A stretch of DNA of 64,000 bases from Pseudomonas entomophila (GTDB lineage Bacteria; Pseudomonadota; Gammaproteobacteria; Pseudomonadales; Pseudomonadaceae), in assembly GCF_018417595.1 (NCBI RefSeq), contig NZ_CP070982.1, forward strand, positions 2,629,501-2,693,500. The letters run 5' to 3'. This document shows positions 27,002 through 35,437 of the stretch, in pieces (the first letter of the stretch is position 1; each line of letters opens with the position of its first letter). The translations under genes and the position numbers were made by a program. The notes beneath the pieces are model-generated. The model saw nothing but the letters and a program-made list of their open reading frames with translations, made no database searches and was not told the DNA's origin.

Positions 27002-27823
27002 TCAAACCATTGCCAGGCGCTGTTTGCGTGTCGGCGGCGCAAACGCCTGGTCGATCGCTTGCAGGTCCGCGTCGTCCAGCACCAGCGCCCCGGCTGCCGC
27101 GTTCAAGCGCACGTGCTCAGGTCTCACCGCCTTGGGGATGGCGATCACCCCAGTGTCACGCGTCACCCACGCCAGGCTGACCTGCGCCGGTGTCGCCCCA
27201 TGGCGCTTGGCGATTTCCCCCAACACCGGGTGACCCAGCAGGCGCCCGGCCTGGGCCAGTGGGCAGTAGGCCATGGTCGGCATCTGCCGCTCTCGGCTCC
27301 AGGGCAGCAGGTCGAACTCGATGCCGCGCTCGGCCGGGTTGTACAGTACCTGGTTGGTGGCACAGGCCGGGTTGTCCAGTTCGCGCAGGTCGTCAAGGTC
27401 GAAGTTGGACACCCCCCAAGCACGGATCTTGCCCTGCTCGACCAGACGGTCGAAGGCTTCCACCGTCTCTTCAAGCGGGTGCTGTCCGCGCCAGTGCAGC
27501 AGGTACAGGTCGATACAGTCGGTGCCAAGGCGCTTGAGGCTGCGCTCACAGGCCTCGGGCACGCCGCGCCGGCTGGCGTTGTGGGGATAGACCTTGCTGA
27601 CCAGGAACACCTGGTCGCGACGCCCGGCGATGGCCTGGCCGACCACCTGCTCGGCGCCGCCCTCGGCGTACATCTCGGCGCTGTCGATCAGGCTCAGGCC
27701 CAGCTCGATGCCCTGTTGCAGCGCCGCCACTTCGGCGGCCCTGTGGCCTGGGTCCTCGCCCATGTACCAAGTGCCCTGGCCGATGGCCGGCACGCGGGAG
27801 CCCGCCAGATTCACGTAACGCAT
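27002..27823 (-). CDS. Aldo/keto reductase
   Basis: 273 residues from ATG 27823, with a strong AGGAGGTGAC site. The catalytic tetrad of the family is visible: Asp and Tyr in IDSAEMYAEGG, Lys in FLVSKVYPHN, and His in IDLYLLHWRG. VIAIPKAVRPEHVRLNAAA is the NADPH-binding segment. It resembles YeaE-type enzymes that reduce small aldehydes such as methylglyoxal. The start overlaps the end of the upstream LysR gene by 13 bp, so the two are co-transcribed. The substrate is unknown. Confidence 0.9.
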   Translation of the reverse strand: MRYVNLAGSRVPAIGQGTWYMGEDPGHRAAEVAALQQGIELGLSLIDSAEMYAEGGAEQVVGQAIAGRRDQVFLVSKVYPHNASRRGVPEACERSLKRLGTDCIDLYLLHWRGQHPLEETVEAFDRLVEQGKIRAWGVSNFDLDDLRELDNPACATNQVLYNPAERGIEFDLLPWSRERQMPTMAYCPLAQAGRLLGHPVLGEIAKRHGATPAQVSLAWVTRDTGVIAIPKAVRPEHVRLNAAAGALVLDDADLQAIDQAFAPPTRKQRLAMV

Positions 27824-28716
27824 GTCACCTCCTGTGGAAGGGTATGGGTCAGCAGTACATCGAGCAGCGCCTCGGCGGCTTTCGACAGCTTGTGGTCGCT
27901 CAGGGCGATCACGCCGATGCGCCGCTCGATGGTGGGTTCGACCAGCGCCACACAACGCGCGCCGAGTTCCTGCATCTGCTCGATGCACAGCGCCGGTACG
28001 GCGCTCACGCCCAGGCCGCTGGCGACCATGCGGCCGACGGTCGACAATTGGTGGCTTTCGAAGGCCACCGCCAGCTTGCCATGGTTGGCGGCCAGGTGTT
28101 GCTCCAGCAGCAGGCGCACGGCGGAGGGGCGCTGCAGGGCGATGAAATCCTGGGCCAGCAGCTCCTGCCAGCGCACCTGGGGCTGGCGGGCGAGGGGCGA
28201 GTCGGCGGGCACCACGGCCACGAAACGGTCCATGTACAGCGGATGAAAGCGCAGCGCCTCGCTGCGTTCGGGCTCGAAACCAATGCCCAGTTCGACGCGG
28301 CGGTGGCGCACCAGCTCCAGCACCTGCTCGTTGATCACGTCGTGCACGGTGACATTGACCTTGGGGTAGCGCTGGCGAAACACCTTGAGCGACTGCGGCA
28401 GCAGGTTGCCGGCGAAGGCCGGCATGGCCGCCACCGATACCCGGCCCAGTTGCAGGGTGAAGCGCTGGCGCAGCAGTTCTTCAGTGTCGTCCCAGTCGGC
28501 CAGCAGGCGCCGGGCCAGGGGCAGCAGCACCTCGCCCTCGGGGGTCAGGCTGACGCTGCGGGTGGTGCGGGTGAGCAGGGCGCCGCCGAGGTTGTCCTCC
28601 AGCGCCTTGATGGTCAGGCTCAGGGCCGGTTGCGAGACGTGCAGGTGTTCGCCGGCCTGGGCGAAGCTCTGGTACTTGGCCACGGTGACGAAAGCACGCA
28701 GCTGCTTGACGTTCAT
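27811..28716 (-). CDS. LysR-family regulator, divergent from the CoA transferase
   Basis: 301 residues from ATG 28716 (MNVKQLRAFVTVAKYQSFAQ, then AGEHLHVSQPALSLTIKALE). The effector domain contains VHDVINEQVLELVRHRRVEL and LGIGFEP. The longer frame upstream lacks a ribosome-binding site. It is divergent from the CoA-transferase genes across 120 bp, the classic position for a LysR activator of that operon. It overlaps the aldo-keto reductase gene, so it may control both directions. Confidence 0.87.
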   Translation of the reverse strand: MNVKQLRAFVTVAKYQSFAQAGEHLHVSQPALSLTIKALEDNLGGALLTRTTRSVSLTPEGEVLLPLARRLLADWDDTEELLRQRFTLQLGRVSVAAMPAFAGNLLPQSLKVFRQRYPKVNVTVHDVINEQVLELVRHRRVELGIGFEPERSEALRFHPLYMDRFVAVVPADSPLARQPQVRWQELLAQDFIALQRPSAVRLLLEQHLAANHGKLAVAFESHQLSTVGRMVASGLGVSAVPALCIEQMQELGARCVALVEPTIERRIGVIALSDHKLSKAAEALLDVLLTHTLPQEVTCVT

Positions 28717-28836
28717 GACAGGCTTGCCCTTTGTTTTGCAAAAGTTATCAATCGATGACGAAAACAAAATTAACAAATCAGTCGTCTACAGTGAAGATGA
28801 CCGCACGGTTCCAACAACTACAAAAGGCGACTGAGC

Positions 28837-29535
28837 ATGGCCGGACTGGACAAGCGTGTAGCAACTTATGAAGAGGCCCTGGCAGGCCTGACCGACGACA
28901 TGACGGTACTGGCCGGCGGCTTCGGCCTGTGCGGCATCCCCGAGAACCTCATCGCCGAGATCAAGCGCCTTGGCGTCAAGGGCCTGACCGTGGTCTCCAA
29001 CAACTGCGGCGTCGACGGCTTCGGCCTGGGCGTGCTGCTCGAGGACCGGCAGATCCGCAAGATGGTCGCCTCCTACGTGGGCGAGAACGCCGAGTTCGAG
29101 CGCCAGCTGCTCAGCGGCGAGCTGGAAGTGGAGCTGACCCCGCAAGGCACCCTGGCCGAGAAGATGCGCGCTGGTGGGGCCGGCATCCCGGCCTTCTACA
29201 CCGCCACCGGCTACGGCACCCCGGTCGCCGAAGGCAAGGAAGTGCGCGAGTTCAAGGGCCGCAAGTACATCCTCGAAGAGTCGATCACCGGCGACTTCGC
29301 CATCGTCAAGGGCTGGAAGGCCGACCACTACGGCAACGTGGTGTACCGCAACACCGCGCAGAACTTCAACCCGCTGGCCGCCACCGCCGGCAAGATCACC
29401 GTGGTCGAGGTCGAGGAGATCGTCGAGCCCGGCGTGCTGTTGCCCAGCGAGATCCACACCCCGGGCATCTATGTCGACCGGATCATCGTCGGCACCTTCG
29501 AGAAGCGCATCGAGAAGCGCACCGTCAAGGCCTGA
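28837..29535 (+). CDS. 3-oxoacid (acetoacetate-type) CoA-transferase, subunit A
   Basis: 232 residues, the usual alpha-subunit length. [20 protein letters not shown] is the conserved N-terminal glycine-rich segment, followed by [20 protein letters not shown] and [20 protein letters not shown]. With subunit B it moves CoA between succinyl-CoA and a 3-oxo acid such as acetoacetate, feeding ketone or short-chain fatty acid catabolism. It begins an operon with the B subunit 35 bp downstream; AtoE is now 22 kb away beyond the accessory block. Confidence 0.93.
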   Translation: MAGLDKRVATYEEALAGLTDDMTVLAGGFGLCGIPENLIAEIKRLGVKGLTVVSNNCGVDGFGLGVLLEDRQIRKMVASYVGENAEFERQLLSGELEVELTPQGTLAEKMRAGGAGIPAFYTATGYGTPVAEGKEVREFKGRKYILEESITGDFAIVKGWKADHYGNVVYRNTAQNFNPLAATAGKITVVEVEEIVEPGVLLPSEIHTPGIYVDRIIVGTFEKRIEKRTVKA

Positions 29536-29570
29536 GCGCCACACTCAAGAACAACAAAGAGATCCTGACC

Positions 29571-30227
29571 ATGGCATTGACCCGCGAACAAATGGCCCAA
29601 CGCGTCGCCCGCGAACTGAAGGACGGCTACTACGTCAACCTCGGTATCGGCATCCCCACCCTGGTGGCCAACTACGTCCCCGCCGACATGGATGTGATGC
29701 TGCAATCGGAAAACGGCCTGCTGGGCATGGGCGAGTTCCCCACCGAAAGCACGATCGACGCCGACATGATCAACGCCGGCAAGCAGACCGTCACCGCCCG
29801 CCGCGGCGCGTCGATCTTCGACTCGGCGCAGTCCTTCGCGATGATCCGCGGCGGCCACGTCGACCTCACCGTGCTTGGTGCCTTCGAGGTGGACGTGGAG
29901 GGCAACATCGCCTCGTGGATGATCCCCGGCAAGCTGGTCAAGGGCATGGGTGGCGCCATGGACCTGGTGGCCGGCGCCGACAACATCATCGTCACCATGA
30001 CCCACGCCTCGAAGGATGGCGAGTCCAAGTTGCTGCCGCGCTGCAGCCTGCCGCTGACCGGTGCCGGCTGCATTCGCAAGGTGCTGACCGACCTGGCTTA
30101 CCTGGAGATCGACAACGGCGCGTTCATCCTGCGCGAGACCGCGCCGGGAGTGAGTGTCGAGGAGATCATCGAGAAGACCGCCGGCAAGCTGATCGTGCCG
30201 GATGATGTGAAGGAAATGACGTTCTGA
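29571..30227 (+). CDS. 3-oxoacid (acetoacetate-type) CoA-transferase, subunit B
   Basis: 218 residues from ATG 29571. YYVNLGIGIPTLVANYVPAD and the active-site region VMLQSENGLLGMGEFP are diagnostic; the Glu of SENG forms the CoA thioester. GGHVDLTVLGAFEVDVEGNI and LPLTGAGCIRKVLTDLA are also conserved. It pairs with the subunit A gene just upstream. About 40 bp after its stop is a strong hairpin, and then the accessory block begins. Confidence 0.93.
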   Translation: MALTREQMAQRVARELKDGYYVNLGIGIPTLVANYVPADMDVMLQSENGLLGMGEFPTESTIDADMINAGKQTVTARRGASIFDSAQSFAMIRGGHVDLTVLGAFEVDVEGNIASWMIPGKLVKGMGGAMDLVAGADNIIVTMTHASKDGESKLLPRCSLPLTGAGCIRKVLTDLAYLEIDNGAFILRETAPGVSVEEIIEKTAGKLIVPDDVKEMTF

Positions 30228-30267
30228 TTTAGGTGCACGCCGACAGCTTTGCAGCGTTCTCAAGACC

Positions 30268-30289
30268 GAGCGCCGCCCGCGCGGCGCTC
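30268..30289. terminator. Perfect GC hairpin at the left edge of the accessory block
   Basis: GAGCGCCGC-CCGC-GCGGCGCTC is a perfect 9-bp stem with a 4-base loop between the convergent CoA-transferase B and hddC genes. It matches the outer core of the large REP elements at 17633 and 52486. It has no T-run, so it may be a REP remnant rather than a classical terminator. Confidence 0.6.
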
Positions 30290-30326
30290 GATCTCATGAA
30301 CACTGCAAAACCTTCGTCGAACACCC

Positions 30327-31046
30327 CTAGCGCGACGCATTGATCAACGCCCCCGCCCGCTGATAATCATGGGGCACCCCGATATCGATAAACCGCCCCG
30401 ACGCCTCGAACCCCAGCACGTTCAACCCGCTGTCCAACCACTGCGGCAGCAACTGTTCCTCCAACGAAGCGGCCTGCCCGGCACGATGGGCGAGGTACTC
30501 CAGGCACGCCCGGCGCATCCAGTAGACCCCGCCGTTGACCCATGCCCCCGCATCGGCGCGGGCATGGGCGAAGGCCAGGACATGACCGTTGTCATCCACG
30601 GTGATGCCCGTGTACCGCCGAGGTTCCCCATTGCGATACAGCGCCAGGCAGCAGTCTGCGTGATGCTGCTCGGCAAATTGCTGCAGCGTGGCCAGGTCCA
30701 GGGTGAACCAGGTGTCGCCATTGAGCAGCAGGAAGTTCTCGTCGGCCTCCGTCAGGTGTTCGAGCGCCATCAGCAACCCACCACCTGTGCCCAAGGGCTG
30801 CGGTTCCCTCGCATAGTGCAGCGTGGCACCACGGTAGCGTTCACCGAAGTGCCCGACGATCGCTTCGTGGCGATAACCGACCGAGAGCACGAAGCGCTCG
30901 ATGCCCTGGTCGATCCAGTAGTCGAACAGGTACTCCAGGAACGGTCGCCCGGCGACGGGCGCCATCGGCTTGGGTACATCGCTGACCACGCTGCGCAAGC
31001 GAGTGCCCAGGCCACCGGCCAGAACCACTGCGGTACGTATGGACAT
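30327..31046 (-). CDS. hddC: D-glycero-alpha-D-manno-heptose-1-phosphate guanylyltransferase
   Basis: 239 residues from ATG 31046, preceded by CAGGAG at 8 bp. The nucleotidyltransferase signature AVVLAGGLGTRLRSVVSDVP, then KPMAPVAGRPFLEYL, is followed by LLLNGDTWFTLDL (metal-binding Asp) and a C-terminal FIDIGVPHDYQRA, the pattern of HddC-type enzymes. The reaction would join heptose-1-phosphate with GTP to give GDP-D-glycero-alpha-D-manno-heptose. Adjacent to the heptose kinase gene with only a 16-bp gap, which supports the assignment over a generic glucose- or mannose-1-phosphate enzyme. Nucleotide preference (GTP) is inferred from family. Confidence 0.8.
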   Translation of the reverse strand: MSIRTAVVLAGGLGTRLRSVVSDVPKPMAPVAGRPFLEYLFDYWIDQGIERFVLSVGYRHEAIVGHFGERYRGATLHYAREPQPLGTGGGLLMALEHLTEADENFLLLNGDTWFTLDLATLQQFAEQHHADCCLALYRNGEPRRYTGITVDDNGHVLAFAHARADAGAWVNGGVYWMRRACLEYLAHRAGQAASLEEQLLPQWLDSGLNVLGFEASGRFIDIGVPHDYQRAGALINASR

Positions 31047-31062
31047 GTCGTGGGCTCCTGTG

Positions 31063-32058
31063 TCAGAGGGCACTTGGCTGGTAGCGCATCAACTGGCTGC
31101 CGGACTGCTCGAACCGGAAAGGCACATGCACCAGGTCGCGCAGGCTTTCGCGGACCTGGGCCTGCAACTCGGGCTTGACGAACAGCAGCATGAAACCGCC
31201 TCCGCCGGCCCCCAGCAGCTTGCCGCCAATGGCGCCTGCCGACCGAGCGATGGTGTAGAGGTGGTCGATGTCTGGATTGCTGACTTGGTTCGACAGGTTT
31301 TTCTTGAGCAGCCAGCTGCAATGCAGCAACTCGCCAAAGGCCTCCAGCGGCCCTGGGCCCTGGAGGATGGCGAGTGCCTCGTCAACCATGGCATGGAGGC
31401 GGGTCAGCTCAGCGAGCCGGTTGCCCAGGTTGTCGATCTTCGATTGGGCAACTTTGGCCGCGATCCTGGAAAAACCGGTGAAGAACAGCATCAGGTGGGC
31501 TTGCAGCGCCTCGAGACGAGGCTTTGGCACAGCGGCCGGGGTGACGGTGAAACCGCCATCGCCGCGCAGGAAGTCGATACGGTTGAAACCGCCGACCGCG
31601 GCGGCGACCTGGTCCTGGGAGCCGACGCTTTCGCCGATGACCTGCTGCTCCACATGCTGGGCCAGCCTGGCCAGTGCTTCACGGGCGATGGCATGGCCGT
31701 GCAGGGCCTTCAACGCATGCAGCAGGCCGACGGTGAAGGAGGAACTGGAGCCCATGCCCGAGCGTGCCGGCAGGTCGCCGTCGACATGGATCTCGAGGCC
31801 GTCCTCGCAGCCCAGGTACTGCAACACGGCGCGCACCGCGGGGTGTTCGATCTCGCGGGGGTGCATCACGTTCTCGATCCGTGAATAGGCTATTCGGAAC
31901 CGATGTTCGAAGAACGGCGGCAGGTGGCGGCAGCTGATATAGCAATACTTGTCGATGGCGGTGGACAGTACCGCGCCGCCATGGGCTTTGTACCAGGCGG
32001 GATAATCCGTGCCGCCGCCAAAGAACGAAATACGATAAGGCGTGCGGGTCATGATCAC
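31063..32058 (-). CDS. hddA: D-glycero-alpha-D-manno-heptose 7-phosphate kinase (GHMP)
   Basis: 331 residues from a GTG at 32058, with GGGAG 10 bp upstream; this gives the family N-terminus (M)IMTRTPYRISFFGGGTD. The GHMP ATP-binding motif is PARSGMGSSSSFTVGLLHAL at about residues 97-116, and the C-terminal motif is GAIGGKLLGAGGGGFMLLF. HddA phosphorylates the 1-position of D-glycero-D-manno-heptose 7-phosphate; GmhA and GmhB from LPS synthesis would supply the other steps. With hddC it forms a GDP-heptose pair transcribed away from the aminocyclitol operon. A longer TTG start at 32082 is possible but fits less well. Confidence 0.85.
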   Translation of the reverse strand: MIMTRTPYRISFFGGGTDYPAWYKAHGGAVLSTAIDKYCYISCRHLPPFFEHRFRIAYSRIENVMHPREIEHPAVRAVLQYLGCEDGLEIHVDGDLPARSGMGSSSSFTVGLLHALKALHGHAIAREALARLAQHVEQQVIGESVGSQDQVAAAVGGFNRIDFLRGDGGFTVTPAAVPKPRLEALQAHLMLFFTGFSRIAAKVAQSKIDNLGNRLAELTRLHAMVDEALAILQGPGPLEAFGELLHCSWLLKKNLSNQVSNPDIDHLYTIARSAGAIGGKLLGAGGGGFMLLFVKPELQAQVRESLRDLVHVPFRFEQSGSQLMRYQPSAL

Positions 32059-32472
32059 AGGCAAACGACTCCCAATATACAACTGTGTATGTGGGGGCGT
32101 GATTCATTATGCGGGCGACGCACAATGCAAGCGCCATCCATTGCGGTTTTTACTTAAGCGAGTTCCCTGCCTAAGTGATGAGACTATCGTCTTGGTGATA
32201 TATAAAAAGCACTAATCGCCGCGAAGTTTATCTGCACGTTTATGGCGCGCTGAATGCCCAGCTTAGCAGGGCTTCAAGCCCTTCCTCGCGCCGTTTGTCG
32301 GCAGGGTTTTTGCGGCTTTCCCATGTGTTGGACAAATATTGCAGCGCAGAAAACCAGTGCTATCGTAGAACTTCACCGCGCACCTGGCAGGCAGGAAGTT
32401 TTCAGGTTCGAGGCTAGGGAAGGGTCAAATTCTTGGTCCCGCGGACAAACAGGGAAGTAGGGGCGTTCGGTG
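32059..32472. promoter_or_regulatory. AT-rich divergent intergenic region of the accessory block
   Basis: About 410 bp without a reading frame, clearly richer in A and T than its surroundings. It must hold the promoters for hddA (left) and the ten-gene operon (right). Candidates seen: TATATAAA at 32199-32206, and TTGCAG (32339) with 16 bp to TATCGT (32361) for the rightward operon. Neither is strong. The base composition hints at recent acquisition or an H-NS/MvaT-type silencing target. Confidence 0.4.
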
Positions 32473-33531
32473 ATGACTGATAATGTTCAGTTTATTCAGC
32501 TTAAAAGTGCCTGTAGTGATCCGGTGACCCATGCCGAACTACCGCGTGCTATTTACGTCGAATTGACGGACCGCTGTAACCTGGTGTGCCCGATGTGTCG
32601 GTGCAGCCCGGTCAAAGGCAATATCCTGCCATTGCCGATGTTCAAGGAAATGGCGGCCGCGCTGTTTCCCACCGCCGAATTCGTCGACCTGCGTGGTTGG
32701 GGCGAGAGCACCATCGTGCCTGGCTTTCTCGACTACCTGGACGTGGCGCTGGGCTATCCGGTCAAGCTCAAGCTGATCACCAACGCGGTGGTGCGCAAAC
32801 CGCAGCTGTGGCAGCGCCTGGGGCATGAGGGCATCACCGTTGGCGTCTCGTTCGATGCCGCCACGGCGCCGCTGTTTCGCGAACTGCGTGGTGGCGCCGA
32901 CCTTCGGCAGGTGCTGGGCAACCTGTGCCTGCTCACCGAGGCCCAGCGCGAGGCCGGGCATGACCCGGCAGAAAAACTCTACCTGTGCGTGACCGTCAGC
33001 GGGCGCAACCTCGACGAACTCGAAGCCATCATCTCCCTGGGTATGGAGCTGGGCGTGCGCCGGTTCAAGTTCGAGCCGCTGTGGGCGCCCGACGAAGATC
33101 CCAACCGCCTGGAGTTCCATACCGAAAAGGTCACCGCGGTGATGGCCCGACTCGGTCAGCTGCAACGTCGGCACCACCTGCAACTCGAGCTGTCGGCGGC
33201 GCTGTCCGCGGCCAGCATCCAGCACCACGCCGTAAGCAAGGTCTGCATCCACCCCTGGCAATACCTCTACATCAACAGCCGTGGGCGCCTGGGTTTCTGC
33301 GACCACCTCAACGGCCGCGACGAGTTCACCTTTGGTGACTGGCAGCAGGGCGGTTTCGCGGCCTTCTGGAATGGCCCCGAAATGCGCCAGTTGCGCGCCG
33401 AGCATCACCAGCGCCTGGGCGGGCCGGCCATCAAGCAGTGCGCCGATTGCAACTGGTGCTACGAGCGCCGCTACATGGACCTGGAAGACTGGCTGGAGCC
33501 TGAGTGGGCCAACTACAGGGTGACCCTATGA
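32473..33531 (+). CDS. Radical SAM dehydrogenase with SPASM/twitch-type cysteines (BtrN-like)
   Basis: 352 residues. CNLVCPMC at residues 35-42 is the CX3CX2C motif for the radical 4Fe-4S cluster and SAM, preceded by IYVELTDR. The C-terminal part has C258 and C276 (CX17C) and C323-x2-C326-x2-C329, an auxiliary-cluster layout. From memory, BtrN (2-deoxy-scyllo-inosamine dehydrogenase in butirosin synthesis) holds its auxiliary cluster with a CX17C pair and a later CX2C pair, so the match is notable. Its place in an operon with a DOI synthase and matching aminotransferase supports that role, but other SPASM oxidations are possible. ATG 32473 (GTG 32470 alternative) follows AGGGG. Overlaps the next gene by ATGA. 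Confidence 0.75.
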   Translation: MTDNVQFIQLKSACSDPVTHAELPRAIYVELTDRCNLVCPMCRCSPVKGNILPLPMFKEMAAALFPTAEFVDLRGWGESTIVPGFLDYLDVALGYPVKLKLITNAVVRKPQLWQRLGHEGITVGVSFDAATAPLFRELRGGADLRQVLGNLCLLTEAQREAGHDPAEKLYLCVTVSGRNLDELEAIISLGMELGVRRFKFEPLWAPDEDPNRLEFHTEKVTAVMARLGQLQRRHHLQLELSAALSAASIQHHAVSKVCIHPWQYLYINSRGRLGFCDHLNGRDEFTFGDWQQGGFAAFWNGPEMRQLRAEHHQRLGGPAIKQCADCNWCYERRYMDLEDWLEPEWANYRVTL

Positions 33532-34349
33532 ACCTTCGTGACATGACCCTTGACCCACCCTGGCTGGCGAACTTCTACGACCCGGCCTTGTTCGATGCCA
33601 GCGCCGGAGACGCCGACTCCGCCAACACCATCGCCTGGTACCGTGAGCAACTGCGCGGGCCGGCGCGCCAGGTGCTGGACATCGGTTGCGGCACCGGGCG
33701 CCTGGCCCTGCCGCTGCTGGAGGATGGCCACAGGGTGCACGGGGTGGACATCAGCGAGGCGATGCTTGGCTACCTGTCCGCCAAGGCCGCAGCCCTCGCG
33801 CCACAGGTCCGGGCACGCTTGAGCTGGGCCCACGGCAGCGTGCTCGACGAACCCCTGCGGGAGACTTTCGACGCCTTGGTCGCCGCCGATGATTTCGTGA
33901 CCCATTTCGATCTCGACCAGTTACAGCGCTTCATGGCGATCGCCCATTCCACGTTGCGTCCCGGTGGCCAGTTGCTGACCGATATGCGTGACCGCTCGGC
34001 GGTCCGCCTTGCTGCGGCTGCAGCACCCTTCCCCAAGCCGATGCAGAGCCATGGCCTGTCGGCAGGCATCGCCAGTGAGCAGGGGCCATTGCATGTGGCG
34101 ATGATGGGGTGGGAGGAGTATGACCCCGAGAGCCGCTGGCTGGTCAGCCACCAGTTGTACAGTTTCATCGATGCCCAGGGGCGCGAAGCGCGGCGCGACT
34201 GGAAGACCATCCGCCAGCGCAACCACAGCAATGCCGAACTGCTCGAATCCGCGCAACGGGCGGGCTTCGCGGTCGAGCGCATCAGTGGGCGTGACCTTGA
34301 TGGCGTGCCGGGTGAACAGGGCGGCTTTTTTCAGTTGGTGCGCCCATGA
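33528..34349 (+). CDS. Class I SAM-dependent methyltransferase
   Basis: 273 residues from ATG 33528. Motif I is VLDIGCGTGRLALPLLEDGH at about residues 49-68, followed by VHGVDISEAML. A later FDALVAADDFVTHF and LRPGGQLLTDMRD match the usual motifs of small-molecule methyltransferases. The N-terminal WLANFYDPALFDAS is common in these cytoplasmic enzymes. Start and stop both overlap neighbours by four bases (ATGA), so it belongs firmly to the aminocyclitol operon. It probably N- or O-methylates the product; the position is unknown. Confidence 0.85.
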   Translation: MNLRDMTLDPPWLANFYDPALFDASAGDADSANTIAWYREQLRGPARQVLDIGCGTGRLALPLLEDGHRVHGVDISEAMLGYLSAKAAALAPQVRARLSWAHGSVLDEPLRETFDALVAADDFVTHFDLDQLQRFMAIAHSTLRPGGQLLTDMRDRSAVRLAAAAAPFPKPMQSHGLSAGIASEQGPLHVAMMGWEEYDPESRWLVSHQLYSFIDAQGREARRDWKTIRQRNHSNAELLESAQRAGFAVERISGRDLDGVPGEQGGFFQLVRP

Positions 34350-35437
34350 AACCTGCGCTGGAGTTGATCTGGGTGGTGCCCTCGCTAGCCAGCTTGGGCG
34401 GCAGTGAATATGCGGCCGTGACCTTTGCCCGGCTGGTGGCTGGCGACGGTCATCGTGTGCGTTTGCTCACCGGGCCTGAAGTGCACCCGGCATGGCGGGC
34501 ACTGTTGCAGGTCGAGGGCCTGAGCGTGGTTCAGGATGCGGATGGCAGCGCGACGGCGATGGTCGGCACCTTGGCGTGCCTGCTGGCGGCACGGCCCGCC
34601 GACCTGATCCAGTTCATGCCCATCGAAGCCCATTGCCTGGCGTGGCTGGAGCGGCGCACGGCGGTGCCGGTCATCGGTTGGGAACCCACCGACCTGAGCC
34701 CCCGCTGCTGGTGGCTGCCGAACACGTTGAAACAACGCCTGAATGAGCTCGACGGGCTGTTGGTGCTCAATCCCGAAGCCGCCATTCACGCCCATGAACA
34801 CTACGCCTACCGTGGGAGCGTCAGCGTACTGGCCAACACTTTGCTCAGTGTTCCCGCCAAGGTTTCGGCGCGCCGTGGGTCGGGGCAGGTGGTGGGGTGC
34901 ATTTCGCGCTTGTCGGCGGAAAAGGGCCTGGAGTTCCTGCTGGCGGCGTTCGCCTTGCTGCTGGAGCGCTGCCCACGCGCCACCTTGCGCCTCTGGGGCG
35001 AAGGCGAGGATCTGGAGCGCCTGGTAAACCTGGCGCGGATGCTGGGCATCGAGGCAGCGGTGGAGTTTGCCGGCGGCTTCGAGCCCTTCGGTGGTATCGA
35101 TGACGTGGCGGCGAGCGCCGATGTGTTCGTGCTGAGCTCACTGTTCGAAGGCGCGCCGGTCGCACTCCTGGAACTGGCGGCCAGGGGCCGGCCGCTGGTG
35201 GCCTCGGCGACCAGCGGTGCGCGCTGGGTGTGCGGGCAGGCGTATCCGTGGCTGACGGCGGTCGGCGACACCCGCGCCATGGCCGATGCCTTGGCGCAGG
35301 CACTGAATGGCCAGGGCCGGAAGATGCTGGGCGAGCAGTTGCGCGAGCGTTTCGAGCAGCAGTTCGCCCCAGCCCGGGCGCTGGCCACCCTGAACGCAGC
35401 CTATGCCCGTGTGCTGGCGGCAGGTCCGCGGCAATGA
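34346..35437 (+). CDS. GT4 glycosyltransferase (candidate pseudodisaccharide-forming)
   Basis: 363 residues, GT-B fold: LELIWVVPSLASLGGSEYAA at the start, VVGCISRLSAEKGLEFLLAA in the donor domain, FAGGFEPFGGIDDVAASADV, and FVLSSLFEGAPVALLELAAR with the retaining E-x7-E-type site. In aminoglycoside pathways the enzyme that attaches GlcNAc to 2-deoxystreptamine (BtrM/NeoM) is a GT4 family member, and here the very next gene is a PIG-L deacetylase, as needed for that pair of steps. The donor is inferred, not shown. ATGA overlaps at both ends couple its translation to its neighbours. Confidence 0.8.
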   Translation: MKPALELIWVVPSLASLGGSEYAAVTFARLVAGDGHRVRLLTGPEVHPAWRALLQVEGLSVVQDADGSATAMVGTLACLLAARPADLIQFMPIEAHCLAWLERRTAVPVIGWEPTDLSPRCWWLPNTLKQRLNELDGLLVLNPEAAIHAHEHYAYRGSVSVLANTLLSVPAKVSARRGSGQVVGCISRLSAEKGLEFLLAAFALLLERCPRATLRLWGEGEDLERLVNLARMLGIEAAVEFAGGFEPFGGIDDVAASADVFVLSSLFEGAPVALLELAARGRPLVASATSGARWVCGQAYPWLTAVGDTRAMADALAQALNGQGRKMLGEQLRERFEQQFAPARALATLNAAYARVLAAGPRQ

